Shown here one piece after another: positions 1 through 10,015 of a stretch of DNA of 64,000 nt. The stretch lies in NCBI RefSeq assembly GCF_900497805.2, contig NW_020954588.1, positions 8,785,747 through 8,849,746 of the forward strand, in the 5' to 3' direction. The notes under the pieces were generated by a model. It was not told the origin of the DNA and did no database searches. It saw nothing but the letters and a program-made list of their open reading frames with translations. A program made the translations under genes and the position numbers. How positions within the stretch are numbered: position 1 is the first letter of the stretch; each line of letters begins with the position of its first letter. This DNA comes from Vombatus ursinus (Eukaryota > Chordata > Mammalia > Diprotodontia > Vombatidae).

Positions 1-619
1 AGCAACACCATTACTGAGTCTGTATTCCAAAGAGATTAAAGGAAAGGGAAAAGGACCTATTTGTACAAAAATATTTATAGCAGCTCTTTTTGTGGTGGCA
101 AAGAAATGGAAATCAAGGAGATGCCCATCAATTAAATAATGGTTGAACAAATGGTGGTATATGATTGTGATGGAATACTGTTGTGCTATAAGAAATGATG
201 ATCAGGATGGTTTCAGAAAAACTTAGGCAGATTCATATGAATTCTTGGAAAGTGAAGTTAGTAGAACCAGGAGAACATTGCAAATAATAAGAGCAATATT
301 TTAAGGATCATTAACTGTGAAAGACTTAGCTACTCTGATCAAGACAATGATCCAAGATAATTCCAAAGGACCCATGATGAAAAAATGCTATTCACCTCCA
401 GAGAAAGAACTTATGAACTCTGTATACAGATTGAAGCATACTTTTTTTTTTACTTACTTTTTTTCTCTTGTTTTATTTTTTGTCTGTGTTTTCTTTTGCA
501 TTTTGGCTACTATGGAAATATGTTTTACATGACCTCACATGTATAATTGATATAAAATTACTTGCCTTTTGAAGGAGGGGGGAGCGGAAGGGGGAGAGGG
601 AGGGAGCAAGGGAGAGAGA

Positions 620-663
<44 letters not shown>

Positions 664-695
664 TCACAAATTTTTTAAAACTTGGGAAATATTTA
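1..695 (+). repeat. LINE L1, 3' end (ORF2 tail and 3' UTR), 5' cut by window edge
   Basis: The first 250 bases carry the end of L1 ORF2 as known in marsupials: the stretch on an element waiting for an opponent-free alignment reads as 'cctatttgtacaaaaatat', then 'tggtatatgattgtgatgg'. A T-rich 3' UTR and a G/A-rich tract follow, ending near 'aactcacaaattttt'. Nothing here codes for an intact protein. The GA microsatellite at 611-661 has grown inside the L1 purine tract. Family assignment is from remembered consensus. Confidence 0.8.
611..661. repeat. (GA)n microsatellite
   Basis: A nearly pure GA run of about 40 bases, preceded by G-rich purine sequence. It sits inside the L1 3' UTR purine tract and was probably seeded by it. 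Short frames across it encode only Arg/Glu or Ser/Leu runs and are not genes. Confidence 0.95.
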
Positions 696-749
696 ATGAA
701 ATGAATATTCAAGAACAAACTTGGGATGTGGATTGGGAGAATCAAGTCA

Positions 750-840
750 GCATGGAGCATGAGAGACACAGGGCAGGGATAATTTCATTTGTCTTTGTAA
801 CCTCAGCTCCTCATTCAGTAACTGGCACATAGTAGGCACT
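750..840 (+). repeat. LINE L2, 3' end fragment
   Basis: The words 'ctggcacatagtaggcact' mark the extreme 3' end of L2. The copy is short and runs directly into the GATA tract, which takes the place of its usual short tandem tail. Confidence 0.6.
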
Positions 841-900
841 AGATAGAGAGACAGACAGACAGATAGATAGACGGACAGACAGATAGACAGACAGACAGAC

Positions 901-957
<57 letters not shown>

Positions 958-967
958 NNNNNNNNNN

Positions 968-1013
<46 letters not shown>
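838..1013. repeat. (GATA)n/(GACA)n microsatellite with 10-N assembly gap
   Basis: Imperfect GACA/GATA units pass into a pure GATA array. Ten Ns stand at 958-967, so the true array length is unknown. Frames reading through it give only Ile-Tyr-Leu-Ser repeats. Confidence 0.95.
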
Positions 1014-1014
<1 letters not shown>

Positions 1015-1015
1015 C

Positions 1016-1110
1016 TTAAGTGCTTATTAAGTGCTGAATAGGTGTCAGGCATTTTGCTAAGCTCTGGGAACACAAACACAAACAAGCAAAAAAGTCCCTT
1101 ATAAATAAAT
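1016..1110 (-). repeat. LINE L2, 3' end fragment, antisense
   Basis: The reverse complement of the L2 terminus is seen ('tgcttattaagtgctgaata', then a decayed 'gtgtcaggcattttgctaag'). It faces the sense L2 end at 750-840 across the GATA array. Confidence 0.6.
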
Positions 1111-1289
1111 GATGAATTAATTTCGGGACTCAATGACAAACCAGATAATACTCCCAAACTGGCCAAGATGGAAATAGTCCTTGAAATGATGATATTTGAC
1201 TACACCAAGGAAGAGAGGAAAAGAAAGACGAGGAAAAGGAAGGAAAAACACTTGAAAATCTTGGCCTACTTTATTTTGGCCTGTTTTAC

Positions 1290-1522
1290 AGCATTCTGGA
1301 ATAGCTGAGAGCAAGCCAGTCTCAGAGCCAGAAAGACCTGAGGTCAAGTTTCATTTCTAACACCTACTTGTTGGTGACCCTGGGTAAATCACTTAACCTT
1401 TCGATGTTCTAGGTAACTGTCTTAGACCATAAGTTACAGAGAAGGTGCTGACCTGCAATGGTAGAGGGAGTTCCCTCACCCAGTATTTCTTTATGCCAGT
1501 GAAATCACAGGTCTAGACCCTA
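1290..1522 (+). repeat. Marsupial tRNA-derived SINE (Mar1-like, long 3' domain)
   Basis: A degenerate tRNA-like head and 'gtgaccctgggtaaatcact' are followed by the 3' domain with 'gagaaggtgctgacctgca' and 'aaatcacaggtctagacc'. Related copies lie at 20985, 26715 and 52863. The family name is approximate. Confidence 0.7.
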
Positions 1523-1895
1523 TTTCTATTCCTGTGTTACAGCTAAAGTTGAATAGGGCTAAGGTTTCTAAGTACAGAATACTTCGAGCATTAATTATGG
1601 GTTTTATTTACTTCTGTCAACTCCAGTCATTTTTTATGTTAAACTATCAACTCTTTCTTTCATTAGAGCCATTAGTATTTGTCAGGAAATGATAATATCT
1701 TTGAATAATAACAAGTACTTTTAATTTCCTAAGTTTTGTATTCCTTGGCAAAGACTCAGTCTCAGTTAATATTTATTAACACCTGCAATCAAGGTACAGG
1801 GCCTTAACCAAAGTTCACAAATGAATATCCTTCAGAACAGAACAGAACTCTAGTTAATCTCCTCTTCATTAATATATTAGGTCCTGCTCTGATAT
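1523..1895. other. Unassigned AT-rich DNA
   Basis: No gene or clear repeat is recognised. A weak L2-like phrase occurs near 1765-1790. Confidence 0.4.
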
Positions 1896-2005
1896 ATCCA
1901 TTCAGTTCAACTCAATAATCATTTATTATGTCCCTACTATGTACCAGACTATAAAAACAAAAAGTAAAATAGTCCCTGACCTCAAGAAGGTTACATTCTC
2001 CATTG
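1896..2005 (-). repeat. LINE L2, 3' end, antisense
   Basis: Starts with 'caactcaataatcatttatt' and keeps the order of the L2 antisense end through 'agtccctgacctcaagaagg'. About 110 bases are left. Confidence 0.7.
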
Positions 2006-2980
2006 ATTATTTTCATTGGATAATTCTGCTCACCTCTTCATTTCAGATTATGTAGGCAAACCTTAGGTCCTATTACATGACAAATGGCACATGGGGAGAA
2101 AAAAAGATATTAATTCCTCTGTTAAGCAACAAAAAAACAGTTATTGTCCCCTCTATACAGCAAAGAAGGGGGGAAGAAAATTTTTTGCTCAAATAGCAAA
2201 GGCAAGGAAAAATAAGGCTGCCTTTTAGGGGAATACTGTGAAATATTTCACAACAAAGTTTGCATTTCAGTTATGTGGGTTACCTGGTTGCAACTGGATG
2301 AAATGGTAAGAGGAATAGAGAGATCATCTTTATTATTACCTGGTAAGAGAAACTATTTACATTGAGCATATTTCTATGCTGGGACCTGGGCTTCCTGGAG
2401 CAAGCTAAATAGTGGACTTCCTTTTCTTTCCTTCTCTCCACCTATTTGCTTTGAGGCTGGATGATCAATCTGCCTATTGGATGTGATATTTAGAGCCCAC
2501 TTCTGCTTTCTACACCAAACCAAGTTCACAATGTGGTGTCTCATATAAAGACAACACAACTCTATGGAAAACAAAGCAACAAACAGCCATGTTAGAAAGG
2601 GAATGAACAAACAGATCAAAAACAGGCCTGCTATAGCTCTCTTCTCCCCCCAAGGACAGTGTTTTATTTCTGCAGTCGCAGATAGCTGTGGGACAAAAAA
2701 TTCTGTTCCAGGAGTGGGAGATAGTTTCTCTAGTGTTGAGTAGTTCAAGGAGCTATGGCAGAACTTACGGGGGGGGGGGGATCCTAGGCTCCTTCTCCAA
2801 GTCAATGTGTAACCTAGGGGTAATAAGTGAATCATTTGTGGGCTGAGACAGGGTTGGTGATATCTCTCCTTTCCCTACCAGGGTCCACCGATAAATTTTA
2901 AGGGTTTCAAGAGAATGGAGGATAGAGAAAAAAATCCTCTAACTGAAATTAAGTATTTCTTTCAACTATATCTAAGAAAA
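2006..2980. other. Unassigned DNA, no gene seen
   Basis: Nearly 1 kb without a recognisable repeat or gene. It contains a run of 12 G at about 2769-2780. A 153-codon open frame on the minus strand (2374-2835) crosses the G run and has no recognisable domain, so I treat it as chance. Confidence 0.4.
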
Positions 2981-2984
2981 TTAT

Positions 2985-3038
2985 TCTGAGAAGGGGTCCA
3001 TAGGCTTCACTAGATTAAAAAATGTTCTAAGCAATGCC
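2985..3038 (+). repeat. hAT-like nonautonomous element, fragment
   Basis: The phrase 'aaggggtccataggcttcac' is shared with copies at 15465, 25853 and 58060. The same family carries short inverted ends in the copy at 25853. Confidence 0.5.
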
Positions 3039-3039
3039 A

Positions 3040-3470
3040 TTCAATTCAATTCAATCAGCATTTATTAAACACCTACTATGCTCTAGACTTTGTGCTTGTT
3101 GCTGGAGACACAAAGATTAAAAACAAATCAGTCCCTTCTGTTAAAATGTTTATATTCTACAAAGTAAACTCAACTGGGGGAATCAGGAAAGGCCTTGTAT
3201 GGCACTACAGTTGAGCCCTTGAGGGAACTGGGAGTTCCCAGAGGGAGAGGTGAGGAGCAAATGCATTCCAGGACTGGACAGAGACCCAATAATGGAATGC
3301 TTCGTTTAAGGGAAGTTTCAACCAGACTAGTGTGTCCCAAACCAAGAGTATGTGATGGAGGTGTAATCAGTCTGGAAAGGTAGGCTAGTGTCAGATTGTG
3401 AAGGGTTTTAAATGCCAGGCAAAAGAGTTTGTATTTTTACTAGAGAAAGTAAAGGAATGACTATGTTAGG
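3040..3470 (-). repeat. LINE L2, 3' portion, antisense
   Basis: Begins with the L2 tail in antisense ('tcaatcagcatttattaaac') and can be followed through 'aatcaggaaaggcc', 'gcattccagg' and 'gaagggttttaaatgccagg', all in the order expected for L2 read backwards. The frames in this stretch are by-products of the LINE. Confidence 0.8.
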
Positions 3471-3900
3471 GCTGAGCCTGGGGCTCTTAGAGTCTGGTTA
3501 CACAGTAACAACCAGTAGCAGAATGTGGAAGGGCCAGGAGGGAATAATAGTACTCCATGACATTTTTTTTTTTTTAATGTCAACTCAGTCCTTCCTTAAA
3601 CCCATCAGAAATTAGCTACTTATCACCAACATCAAAGTAAATCATTACTCTGAGGTGTTACCTTAACAATTTGGAGGAAAAATGGAAGTCTCAGAAATTC
3701 TGTCTGCTGCAGAGGCAGAGACATGCCACCGATGCCTGTGTAGGCTGTAGCAGGATGTAAATGAAGCTCCAGAGATTTCCCACTAGCAGAAAATACCATG
3801 CTGTGTCTGTTATGCATATGTTTACTGTCATAAATGTGAGTTAAATTACTCATAATGTTTCCAGCAAAATATGGCTGTCATCTGTCTCGGTATTTTGTAT
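3471..3900. other. Unassigned DNA
   Basis: No recognised repeat or gene. A T run lies at 3564-3575. Confidence 0.4.
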
Positions 3901-3904
3901 TCTT

Positions 3905-4030
3905 TGCAATAGGAGGCAAGCTTCTTGAGGGCAGGGACTAGTCCAATTTTGTCTTTGTATTCCCAGTACCTAGCACTGTGCCTGACACATAGTGGGTGCT
4001 TAATTTGTTGGATTTGTTGAATTAAATCTT
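3905..4030 (+). repeat. LINE L2, 3' end
   Basis: Typical L2 terminus: 'cttcttgagggcagggacta', then 'tttgtattcccagtacctag' and 'gcctgacacatagtgggtgc', ending in a TTG-rich tail. Confidence 0.85.
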
Positions 4031-4122
4031 TGAACTCACCTTTACCTCATCTTCAACTAGGATTATCTAAAAGACCCTATGGAAAAACTGGCCACCCTCC
4101 GTTCCCTCTCCCCCCCCAACCT

Positions 4123-4125
<3 letters not shown>

Positions 4126-4166
<41 letters not shown>
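4126..4166. repeat. (CA)n microsatellite
   Basis: About 20 uninterrupted CA units. A complementary (TG)n tract lies 150 bases downstream. Confidence 0.95.
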
Positions 4167-4167
<1 letters not shown>

Positions 4168-4317
4168 CAAGTGTATGTTGCCTTGATTTTGAGATTCTGT
4201 GCACTATAGAGTAAAAGTATCCCCAAATGGTTAACTAAGTATGTTTTCAACAATGGAGTTCAAATTATCTAGGACAAGAAGTGGTTTTGAAAAGGGTTCA
4301 TTTTGTGTTAGTAATGG

Positions 4318-4318
<1 letters not shown>

Positions 4319-4355
<37 letters not shown>
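4319..4355. repeat. (TG)n microsatellite
   Basis: About 18 uninterrupted TG units, complementary to the CA tract at 4126-4166. Confidence 0.95.
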
Positions 4356-4361
<6 letters not shown>

Positions 4362-4845
4362 ATTGGCACAATGTTGACTCTGAATGACTGACCTAGACCC
4401 AAAGAAACCAGATAGGGCTAGTTGAGTGCTGGATTTTGTGCCATGCACATGATTTTAAATCTGGGATTTTTATAACTGGATATCATTCCAAAGAAGCAAT
4501 CAAAAGCTATACCTCTTAAAGAATGCCTTTTAATGACTATTAGAGATATTACAGAGATTGTTGGTGAGAAAAAGTCAAGTCCTTCAAGAATGGTTCAAGC
4601 CCACAATAAAAGAGGATCAGACACAACAAAGAACAAAGGAAAGTGTGGTTGAAAACAAAAAACGCCACCAAGAACTGACAAACTATTATTGTAAAATAGC
4701 CTAATTAACGCTTAAAAAATAAGCTAAGAACTTCAGAGGGATCTGACAGATGGAAGGGTTGTTGTTTACTTCCCTGTAGTGTGATAGAGGATTCTAGAAG
4801 GTGGAAGAGCAGTGAGACCAGTACAAATTATAATTGCTAGTAATT
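4356..4845. other. Unassigned DNA
   Basis: No recognised repeat or gene. Confidence 0.4.
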
Positions 4846-4849
4846 ACTA

Positions 4850-4980
4850 CAATTATTGGTGTCATGTTGGTATCAGCATTAGCCTCTCTGGTCCTCACCT
4901 CCCTGATCTGTAAAATGAGGGGATGGGAATAGTTCAAGGATTCCCTTCTAATTCTAAATCTATGATCCTGTGACTTAAAT
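4850..4980 (+). repeat. MIR-class SINE, 3' part
   Basis: The phrases 'ctgtaaaatgaggggatggg' and 'ttctaaatctatgatcctgtg' are the 3' half of the old MIR/Ther type SINE. Confidence 0.65.
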
Positions 4981-6195
4981 TTTGATTCCCCACTCTATTT
5001 GTGGCAAATACCTAAAGGAAAGAGAAGACAGTGTTAGGGTTAGTGCTAACCACTAGCCTTCCCCTTCCAAGGCTTTTTGGGCATAGCTACCTTGAGACAG
5101 AACTTGTATCAGGGCACCAAGTAAAAGTGCTCTTAAAAGTGGGTTGTTTTTGCTGCTATGGTAATATCTGCTAGCTAGATGCACAGAAAAGAGCTGTTTC
5201 GTGTGTTGGAGCTCATTTTAATTAGCGATAGAGCATTGTAGAAACCCAATAAAAAATGCGGCATATGTTGTGGGCCCTCGGCTGGCTTCAGATGGAGGTA
5301 GGAAAAAATAGAAGCTGTCTACAGGAAGTGCTGTTTCCTTGGCCTTCTTAGACTGGATGGCTTCCCCCAGCATTCATATTTGCCACCAGTTAGGGCTTCT
5401 CTGGGCCAAGGAGCCCCTCCCTGACCCCTCAACCTCCAAGAAAATAAAATCCTTCAGGGAAGCCTTTGGTTTATCAGAAGAACAGACAAAGCTGCTGCCT
5501 TCACAAAAGGCCCTTAGGGAAAAGAGCCTCAATCATTGCAGTGGGAGTGGTGCATTTATATCTCTCTGAAGTCCAGGCCATCTCTTCTGCTCCATCTCTG
5601 GTTCCCCAGAATCAGGCTACCTGGGAGAAGTTTTTACTGCATGCTTTTAAAAACTCCAGTTCTGCCTATGGGCAGCTTCACCTTCTTGTCTTTGGTCATT
5701 TGAAAGCTTTTTGGTCTCTCTAGGTCTCTTTTGAAATAAGGATTTGGGCCATGTGAGCTAAGGTATAAAGGTCTTATGTAACTGTTCTTAAGCTAAATGC
5801 AAGGGATGGGAGGTGGGGGGGGGCCGGGAGAGACAGTGGCCTAGCTAGAGGATTTTAAAGTTGAGTCTCCATGCACAAATGTCAGAAAGCTGACCTTCTC
5901 TGATCTAAAACAAAACTGTCTCCTGGTCCTCCATCTCCTCTCCCTGTTTTGCTACAGTTTCAGAACAATTTGGGCCATGCCTAGGTGTTCAGAGAGGGCC
6001 GCTTGCTGTGAGGCTAACTTGTTCTCCACTGTCATGCATACCTTCCCAGTTCGTCTGAGGATCAACCTGAAACGGGGAATAAATCTTCATCAAAGTACCC
6101 CTTAGAAGTTTAAAGGATTCAGCTGAAGGGTAAGTCAATGCAGTGTTGCTCAGAAACCGTAAGGGGTCCCAGCTAATCTCTGTGAATCTCTTCTC
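4981..6195. other. Unassigned, largely unique DNA
   Basis: Over 1.2 kb with no clear repeat. 5130-5275 looks unique and has AT-rich homeodomain-like words. Frames at 5339-5723 are open for up to 85 codons but show no domain. A G-rich run lies near 5809-5823. Confidence 0.4.
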
Positions 6196-6240
6196 TTGGA
6201 TTTATTTATTTCAACACATACTTATTAAGTAACTGCTAGG
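6196..6240 (-). repeat. LINE L2, 3' tip, antisense (left piece)
   Basis: The words 'tttcaacacatacttattaa' are the antisense L2 tail. The copy is cut by a SINE at 6241 and seems to resume near 6385. Confidence 0.55.
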
Positions 6241-6358
6241 ATCATGGATTTTTTGAGCTAGAAGGTACCTTAGAGGTCATTGAGCCCAGTCCTTTCATTT
6301 TACAGATGATGAAACTGAGGCTCAAAGAATCAATAAGTGAAATTCAAACCCAATTTCT
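6241..6358 (-). repeat. MIR3-class SINE, antisense
   Basis: Reads 'gagctagaaggtaccttaga', then 'cattttacagatgatgaaac', an antisense MIR-related SINE. It splits the L2 copy at 6196-6480. Confidence 0.65.
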
Positions 6359-6384
6359 TTGACTTTCCATTCATCATTTATTCC

Positions 6385-6480
6385 CTTATGCCATATTACT
6401 TTGTGCTAGACCCTGGAGGTAAAAGATAGAAAACAAAAACACATAGCCTGAAAAAAATTACAGTCTAGATTATAGACCCT
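6385..6480 (-). repeat. LINE L2, antisense (right piece)
   Basis: Continues the L2 copy after the SINE: 'actttgtgctagaccctgg', then a run toward 'ttacagtctaga'. The order matches the L2 end read backwards. Confidence 0.5.
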
Positions 6481-6714
6481 GGGAGTAGGGTAGATCTTCT
6501 GAGACCTCGTTAGCCTTTGGGTTGCCAAGGCTTCCAGAATTCACTTGGGTTCTTATGAAGGCTAAAGTGGCACCATGAGGATTGGGATAGATTTAATGAT
6601 AGGACAGGAAAGATTCTTTTCTCTGAACTTCTCTTTTCCCTTTCTCCCCTGGAGGTAAAAGGTAAAAGTTCACATAAAGTAGAAGTTAAAACTCATCACC
6701 ATCTAAATCACTAT

Positions 6715-6976
6715 TATTAATACTAGCTTGCATTCATATAGTGTTTGTAAGTTTACAAAGAGCTCTGCATGTCATCTCGTTTAATCCTCACAAGAACCCT
6801 ATGAGGTAGGTACTATTTTTATCCCCATTTTACAGGTGAGGAAACTAAGGCCGAGAAAGATCAAGTGCATTGCCTAAAGTCACAAAGCTAGCAAGTGTCT
6901 GAGGTAGAATTTGAAATCAGTTCTTCCTGATTCCAAGTCCAGTACCCTATCTACTGTATTACCTAAGCTGCTCTAT
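6715..6976 (-). repeat. MIR SINE, near full length, antisense
   Basis: All parts of MIR are visible in antisense order: the AT-rich 3' part, 'aagaaccctatgaggtaggt', 'attttacaggtgaggaaac', 'gtcacaaagctagcaagtg' and the tRNA-like head at the right end. Confidence 0.85.
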
Positions 6977-7065
6977 TAAATATTAATTAAACACTGATTG
7001 TCCAGAGGAGGTAGAGCTGTGTTGTAGCTGTCTGTTCTCTAATGTGCTGCCCATTCTGATCCCTC

Positions 7066-7309
7066 GTCTTGCCTCCTCTAGGATTTAGTGGAGTGGACAC
7101 AAGATCCCTTGGGCTTGTCTTCTCTCCTCCAGAGGTGAGTAGAGTGGACACAAGATCCCTTGGGCTTGTCTTCTCTCCTCTAGGGGTAAACGCAGTAGAC
7201 ACAGAATCCCTTGGGTTTGTCTTCCCTCCTCTGGGAGTTAATGGAGTGAATGTAGGATCACCTGGGCTTCTCTTCCCTCCTCTAGGGGTCAGTGGAATGG
7301 ACACAGTAT
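7066..7309. repeat. 51-bp minisatellite, about 4.8 copies
   Basis: Landmark starts at 7091, 7142, 7193, 7244 and 7295 are exactly 51 bases apart. Units 1 and 2 are nearly identical; later units diverge. As 51 is 17 codons, both strands stay open: the plus strand reads units of the form VDTRSLGLVFSP, and the minus strand reads units such as TPRGEKTSPRDLVS within a 173-codon frame (7508 to 6987). I see no other sign of a gene. Confidence 0.9.
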
Positions 7310-8665
7310 AAGAGAGCAGCAATAACTTGAGGATGGAGCCCTGCTGCCTATCCAAGATCAGATCTATAGAATAACTAAGGTCAGAAGGAAGAGAGCCAGT
7401 CATTACACCAGATTGGATTGCTTCTACCAGGATTTTCAAAGGATGTTTGGGGTCTTTTTGTTTGTTTGTTTTTCTTAATAAAGAGAAGCAAGATGTAATA
7501 GAAAACATGGAAGAGTAGAAGCACTGAGATGATAGAAATAGGACAAAGGCTTCCTAGCAGCCATTCTCTCTTTGATGCCATGACTCAAAAGTTATAAGTC
7601 TTATGGAATCACTGATGCCAGGATGGGATAAGAGGGTCTCCCTTTTTCATTCTCTCCTGCTCTTATCTCTTCTGAACAGAAAGGGGATCAGTGAAGGGGA
7701 ATCTCCTGTCATTGAATACTCCTCATTCTTCCCTTGACAGAGTTTTCCTTTCAGAGTCTGGTGACAAGCCCATTTTTACCAGGGGGAGTGTTTCTTCTGT
7801 GTGAAAGGTTTCAGGGATTGTTTGCTGTGGAAAGCATTTACAGACAATAATTGGGAAATGTGTTAAACCTGCCATCAATTTACCTTATTGATGTGGAAGC
7901 CTCACTGGGTCCCTGTACAGAATGGATTTTTGCCCCCATGTGAGCCTTCTGAAAAGGCTGCTCAGTTGAAAAAGATGAGCCAGACAGAATCAGACACACA
8001 GAGAGAAAGCAACAAGGAGAATTAAAAAAAGGGCAGATGAAAACTGGGCCAGGATTCCTGAGAAGAGAAGCCAGATGAAAGCAAATGCTTCAGGAGATGC
8101 CTAGAAGACCAGCTATGGCTGACTGGCTGATGATTTAAACAGAGGCTCTCTCACCAAAGCAGGAAAAAAATGGGGAAACTAATGGGGGACAAGATGAGAA
8201 TGGGTGGCCGGCTGTGATTAGGGGATGAGTGAATAAGAAGCATTTCACTTCAGTAGCATAGCTCCTGGGCTATTGAGCTCTAGTTTTAATATCTATTCCT
8301 GCTCTCTCCATTTTATTAATCTCCCATTAATTTTTACCATAGAGAAGTCAAAGTAGTAGCTGAGTTGATGGGGCCTAGGCAAGAGACGATCATCAAGCCT
8401 GTGTGTGGGGTGAGGGATGACGATTCTGTAAATTATAAGAACCTAGCTTGAGTGGTTTATTGCATTATCAAAGACTCGTTACAGATGTATCCTCTGAATA
8501 ACTACTTTGGCATGTGAATAGGTGCTAGCACATACTCACATTCCTGGAGGGTGCAATGAAGTGAATAGGCTGGTCTCCCCTTTCTCAACAAGCTCTCTTT
8601 GCATGAGGCTCACCCAAGTCCCTTCTTACAGTAGCACCAGAGCACCTCAACCTCCCCAAAGCATC
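7310..8665. other. Unassigned, largely unique DNA
   Basis: About 1.35 kb with no clear repeat or gene. The stretch around 8270-8350 is AT-rich with several TTAAT words. Confidence 0.4.
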
Positions 8666-8669
8666 AATA

Positions 8670-9530
8670 TATACATTGTTAAATCAATCAATTAAATCAA
8701 CAAACATTTAGTAAGTACTTGCTATGTTCTAGGGGCTGTGATAAGCTTCGCAGAAACAGGAATGTAGAAAACAAAACAAAAACCGAAAAACAAAATTAGT
8801 GCCTGCCTTCAAGGAGCTCACATTTTACTAGGCGGCAATGATGTGTACATTCATAGGTACAAATAAGATTCATACAAGGGACGTGGAAGGTAAGTTAGAG
8901 GGGAAAAACATTATCTAGAGAGATCAGAAAGATTTGCAGAAGGTGCCTGAGTCCCAAAGGGATTCAAGGATTGTGTGGAGTAGAGGTGATAATAGCCAGT
9001 ACAGATGGGAGGTGGAATGTTGCAAGTGAGGAAGAGTAGTGTGTAGGCTGATGTAGGTAGTACTTAAAGAGGAGTAATATATAGCAGAAGACTGGAAAGA
9101 CAGGAAAGATAGGAACAGCTTAAAGAGAGCTTTAAGTGCCAAGCAGAGGGGTTTATATTTGATCCTAAATGTTAGAAGCCACTAGAGTTTACTGAGTAGG
9201 GGGAGTGGTGTAATCAGATGTGTGCTTCAGGAAAATCGCTTTGGCAACTAAGCAGAAAGATACTTGAGACAGGGACACAAATGAGAAGACTATTAAAGTA
9301 GCCCAGGCTGGAGATGATGAGGGCCTGATCTAAAGGGGTAGAGAGAAAGGGATTTAGATGACACATAGATCTCGTGGAGGTAGAAATGAAAAGATTTGGC
9401 AACTGATTTTAATGTATGAGGTGAATGAGAGGGAGGAGCTAAGGATGATGCCATGATTGTGAATCTAGATAGCTGGAAAGATGGTGGTACTCTTGACAGT
9501 AATAGGAAAGATTAAAAGATGAGTGGATTT
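8670..9530 (-). repeat. LINE L2, long 3' portion, antisense
   Basis: From the tail ('aatcaacaaacatttagtaa') it runs through 'tgccttcaaggagctcacat', 'gggtttatatttgatcctaa', 'ggaaaatcgctttggcaact' and 'gatgatgagggcctgatc', covering the end of the reverse transcriptase and the 3' UTR. The short minus-strand frames at 8924-9402 are relics of this LINE. Confidence 0.85.
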
Positions 9531-9805
9531 GGGGGGAAGAATAATTAATTCATTTCTAGAAATGGTAGGGCAGAAGAACCACAGTTAATCCCACAATGAC
9601 AAGATTTTATATGATAAAATGGATTCATGACCAGGATTTGTTCTCCAAGATGAGCCCATTTTTAAACATTCTGGAGCAAACAAAGTGTTTTTCATTGTAC
9701 CACAGAGCATAGGGTAGATTTGTACAGACTAAAATAAAGAGGTTCAAGATGATTTAGATGATCTGACCCACGATAGAATAGATCCATAACTTATAAAGAA
9801 CAATG
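9531..9805. other. Unassigned AT-rich DNA
   Basis: No recognised repeat or gene. Confidence 0.35.
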
Positions 9806-9807
9806 AG

Positions 9808-10015
9808 AGATCAGAGGATTTAAAATCAGAAGGGAATTTAGAGATAATCTAGTCTAATTTCCCTCCATTTTGGATGAGAAAATGAAGTCCTAGGGAAGTC
9901 GAATGACTTGCCAGGGGTCACAAAGGCAGTAAGCAGCAAAGCTGGCATTCATACCTAACTGGGCTCTCTCTAACTCCAAATTCTGGGCTCCAGTTACTAT
10001 GGAGGTTTGACTGCA
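9808..10015 (-). repeat. MIR-class SINE, antisense
   Basis: Reads 'gatgagaaaatgaagtccta', then 'gacttgccaggggtcacaaa', followed by the decayed head, as in antisense MIR/Ther SINEs. Confidence 0.7.

Noticed and set aside
747-1166. 139-codon minus frame
   Set aside because: It is mostly translated GATA repeat and includes the N gap.
2374-2835. 153-codon open frame on the minus strand
   Set aside because: It crosses a 12-G run, has no domain or repeat pattern and no supporting signals.
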